From: Thermomucor indicae-seudaticae
Taxonomy: Eukaryota > Mucoromycota > Mucoromycetes > Mucorales > Lichtheimiaceae
Assembly: GCA_000787465.1 (NCBI GenBank)
Contig: JSYX01000018.1
Location: 21,869-85,868, forward strand
Length of the DNA: 64,000 nucleotides
Direction of reading: 5' to 3'
Below the pieces are notes generated by a model. That model was not told the DNA's origin, did no database searches, and saw only the letters and a list, made by a program, of their open reading frames with translations. Shown here piece after piece: positions 61,314 through 64,000 of the stretch. The position numbers and the translations under genes were made by a program. The stretch's first letter is position 1; every line of letters starts with the position of its first letter.

Positions 61314-63064
61314 TCAGAAGAAGTTTGACACTGACTCCTCTTCTCCGACTTGCGCTTCCTGGTTTCCTTTGCCATCAACCGCTTGATCTTGTTGTTGAGC
61401 TTGCTGAGGCTGCTGATGCTGGCGTTTTGGCGGATTGCCGCAGCGATCCTTGCCGTAATTGATCTTGTACTTCTTATAATCCTGATGCTGCTTAATTCCC
61501 GCTAATGCCTTCATTGCACTCGTTATGCTGGTGAAATTAACAAATGCACAATTTTTCTCCTTTAGCGTGTTGATCAGCTCGATCTCGCCATATTCAGAGA
61601 AATCTCTTCGCAGCTTTTCCTCATCGATATCCTCAATACCGCCAATGTAGATGTTACGAGAAGCACCGTTCTGGACAGCAACCACCACAGCCGGCGGAAT
61701 GGTTGACGGCTTTCCCCAGCCCACTCGAAGACGGCGACCCTTCACGACAAGGCCATTGACGCTGGCTTGATTGAGGACGTTGAACGCTGAAGCCGCGCTA
61801 ACAAAAGTAACGAAAGCAATGTGCTTCTCTGGCAAATAACGGATCTGGAAAAGAATGCCACCGCGGATGGTATTGCACAAGTCCTCACACGTGGCTTCAG
61901 GAGGGATGTTGCCTAGATACAAAGTTCGGAGGTTGCTGTTTATTCCATTGCCGGCAACACCGTATGCCGGAGTCATCATGGACGCAGGGCTCATGCCACC
62001 TGCAGCGTATGGGTCGAATCCGAACGATCCACGGAATGGATGCTGAAACGTAAACGGATAGTGTGCTTGTTGTTGGTCGCCAAGTGCATTCGTCTTCGGA
62101 ACATACGCGCATCGGTCCTTTCCGTAGTTCACACGACGGGAAGCCCAAGCTGATTCCTGTGGGAGCGTGGCAGCACACTTGACGGCCGAAGCGATACTGG
62201 TGAAATGCACAAACGCAATATTCTTGTCGCTGAGGACACGGATTTGATCAATTTGACCGAAACGAGACAAATCTTCGCGCAGTGACTCTTCTGTGACGCT
62301 TGCATCAATCTGACCAAGATAGACGTTACGAGTTGCACCATTTTGAACAGCAAGCTGTATGTTGGAAGGCAATGGACTCGGCTTCCCCCAACCCACTTTG
62401 ATTTCCGCGCCTTGCACAAAAAGTTTCTTTGTAAGAAATTCTTGGTAAAACATCTGTGCTGCAGCAGGGTCGACGAACGACAGGAAAGCACAGCTCTTCT
62501 CAGGTAGAATCTTCAGCGATTCGACTGCGCCCGTCTTGACGTTGTTCAATATCTCAGTTGGACTAGCGTCCTTCGGAACATTGCCCAGGTATATAGTACG
62601 GCTCATTTCCGAAGCATTCTGTCCGCCTCCCATGGCTGCTGCCGTAGCTGCAGCAGCAGGAAACGCAGTGGGACTGAAACCAGCAGGAAACCCAGACATA
62701 CCGCCGCCCGATGTCACTGTTCCAAGCATTGTCTGCGCACCTCCATAACCTCCCATGGCTCCATACATGGCTGAATTAGACGGAGGAAATTGGTTCATGC
62801 CATTGAAAGTGTTGGCACCAGCTGCATTCTGGGGAAACGTAGCAGTGGCACTTCCGTATTGGGAGCCCATCATGAGTGCTGCTGCTGCAGGGTTCATGTT
62901 TGGATATTGCGAATACATATCACTTGCATAAAGGCGTATTAGTCACCTGGGCGGTCGTTATTATTAAAGTGCTTATCGGCATACCCATACGGTGACGGCG
63001 AGAATCGTGCCTTCTTGTTAATATCCGAAGAGCCTTGGTTAAGAAACTCGCTTGTACGCTTCAT
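61314..63064 (-). CDS. NRD1: Four-RRM RNA-binding protein, Nrd1/Mrn1 type
   Basis: A cytoplasmic mRNA-binding protein; fission yeast Nrd1 stabilises myosin light-chain mRNA and restrains sexual development, and budding yeast Mrn1 is the homologue. Exons 63064-62985 and 62922-61314 give 562 aa. It opens MKRTSEFLNQGSSDINKKAR. A Gly/Ala/Met-rich lead follows to about residue 135. RRMs in order: RTIYLGNVPKDASP...CAFLSFVDP; RNVYLGQIDASV...IAFVHFTSI; RTLYLGNIPPEAT...IAFVTFVSA; RNIYIGGIEDID...CAFVNFTSI. RRM1 and RRM3 each end VGWGKPS, and RRM2 and RRM4 each end NYGKDRC, so an RRM pair was duplicated. The C-terminus is Gln-rich. The splice YG|DMYSQYP is clean, and the intron has a CTAAT branch motif. 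The name NRD1 follows S. pombe, not budding-yeast Nrd1. Confidence 0.93.
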
Positions 63065-64000
63065 GGTCTGGAAGTAACAGAAACCCGGTCATTGTAGAAA
63101 CTATCAGAGGAAAAGTCTGTGTGAGTAATCGTCCTTCAAATTCCCCCGCGATAAGCCCCTCCGCTCTTCTCCACGCTTCAGCCCCTGAGCACGCTAGCAA
63201 CACTGGAGCAAAAAGAAAAGCGAAAAGGATAGAAACCCAGTGCCGCCACTGTGCAAAAGGCTGACTTTGCCCCACCAAGAAGAAAAAAAGCGAGAACAAG
63301 GTCGAATGCCCAGATGAGAAACTAACTTGTAAGTACGGCAATAGAAACACCATGGCCAATTTGTTGTTGCAAGTGAAAGCAGACGCGTTTCCCACGAAAA
63401 GCGGAAAAATAGGAGAATTGGTTGGTAAACGAGGAGCAAAAATTTCGACGCACGCGCATATAGAACAGAGTGAAATATAATAAGGAAATGAAATTGTTAG
63501 AATCTACAAGTCCACATTACAACGCTCACTTTAACATCTCTCGCACCGTGACGGCAAGTTGGTTCCCGGCGGGCGAGATGGAAAAAGCGAGCCACAGAAA
63601 TAGCGCAGTAAAAAGAGAGAATTGCAACCAAATTTGCACTTACGATTTTGAAAAGGTATACTGAATCGAAAGCCTGCAAGACCAAACGTAGAAGGAACAC
63701 GAAGAGAAGTCAATAAGGAATAGCTTCCAAGTAAATTCAAGTCAAAATCACGGAAACCCTTGCCCTTCAATTTGAGAATTGACTCTACTACTTACCAGGC
63801 GAGAGAAGAACAAAAGTCGCTGATTAAAGAGGCAGCCCGCAAATGGCGGACTTCCCTGAGCAGATAAAAATAATGAAAGTCACTTAAGCTGCCGCTAAAC
63901 CCTGAGGAATACACACCCTCTAAACCCTAATCGCATTTTGTGAGTGGTGGTTATTGTTTATTGAGTGGACTTTTGCCCTACTTAAAGGTATATTTTGCAT
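63065..64000. other. Right-edge upstream region with teloboxes
   Basis: 936 bp upstream of the RRM gene, with no supported coding sequence. It is largely the RRM gene's 5' region and, near 63890-63935, contains two telobox-like motifs. A gene beyond the window edge may share this promoter. Confidence 0.45.
63895..63930. promoter_or_regulatory. Paired telobox-like motifs (CTAAACCCT)
   Basis: CTAAACCCT occurs at 63895-63903 and again at 63920-63928, the second extending to a full AAACCCTAA telobox. Two copies in the same orientation 25 bp apart, outside any repeat array, look like a promoter element of the kind bound by Tbf1/TRF-like factors in ribosomal-protein and snoRNA promoters, not a telomere end. 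Confidence 0.6.

Noticed and set aside
63895..63930. Telomere end
   Set aside because: Only two interrupted copies; not an array.

Overview
This window looks like nuclear DNA of a filamentous fungus, most likely an early-diverging (Mucoromycota-type) one. The genes carry many short GT-AG introns of about 50-80 nt, some with a visible TACTAAC-like branch site. The gene set is eukaryotic and fungal: septin, tropomyosin, Zn2Cys6 regulators, Rxt3, Tvp18, Dop1, Fcf1 and Mak16. The phylum is my inference from overall gene style; kingdom-level placement is secure. Exon models were built by eye from reading frame, splice signals and remembered family sequences. For most genes the summed exon lengths are a multiple of three.

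Layout. 1-6 kb: a partial coiled-coil protein and a Zn2Cys6 transcription factor, both on the minus strand. 6-9.2 kb: a gene-poor stretch holding a frameshifted hexokinase relic. 9.2-16.3 kb: mitochondrial TIM21, a Cdc3-type septin, two small hypothetical proteins and a Bax-inhibitor/Lifeguard membrane protein. 17.5-26.9 kb: a 15-exon secreted alkaline phosphatase, an orphan cytochrome b5 domain, mitochondrial leucyl-tRNA synthetase and an alcohol acetyltransferase-like enzyme. 26.9-29 kb: a 2.1 kb empty AT-rich stretch, then a small Zn2Cys6/AT-hook protein. 30-38.5 kb: FCF1, an alpha-arrestin, a Hal4/Npr1-type kinase, a short tropomyosin, TVP18 and MAK16. 38.8-39.7 kb: an aspartic-protease relic. 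40-45 kb: a two-finger C2H2 factor and an LMBR1-domain lysosomal cobalamin transporter homologue. 45.2-47.4 kb: empty, with a GGCTA minisatellite. 47.4-63 kb: four tandem minus-strand genes, DOP1, RXT3, a bHLH factor and a four-RRM Nrd1/Mrn1 protein. The right edge carries two telobox-like motifs.

Most genes are ordinary housekeeping genes with no operon-like logic: mitochondrial import and translation (TIM21, LARS), small- and large-subunit ribosome assembly (FCF1, MAK16), endosome/Golgi traffic (TVP18, DOP1, arrestin), cytoskeleton (septin, tropomyosin) and transcriptional control. I found no mobile element with coding capacity, no RNA gene, and nothing I could defend as a new biological system. 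The features most worth a second look are splicing oddities (three GC-AG introns, two of them in TVP18; a 12-nt microexon in TIM21; an ATG-only first exon in FCF1), three decayed or truncated genes, a tropomyosin about one actin period short, and the miniature Zn2Cys6/AT-hook protein.
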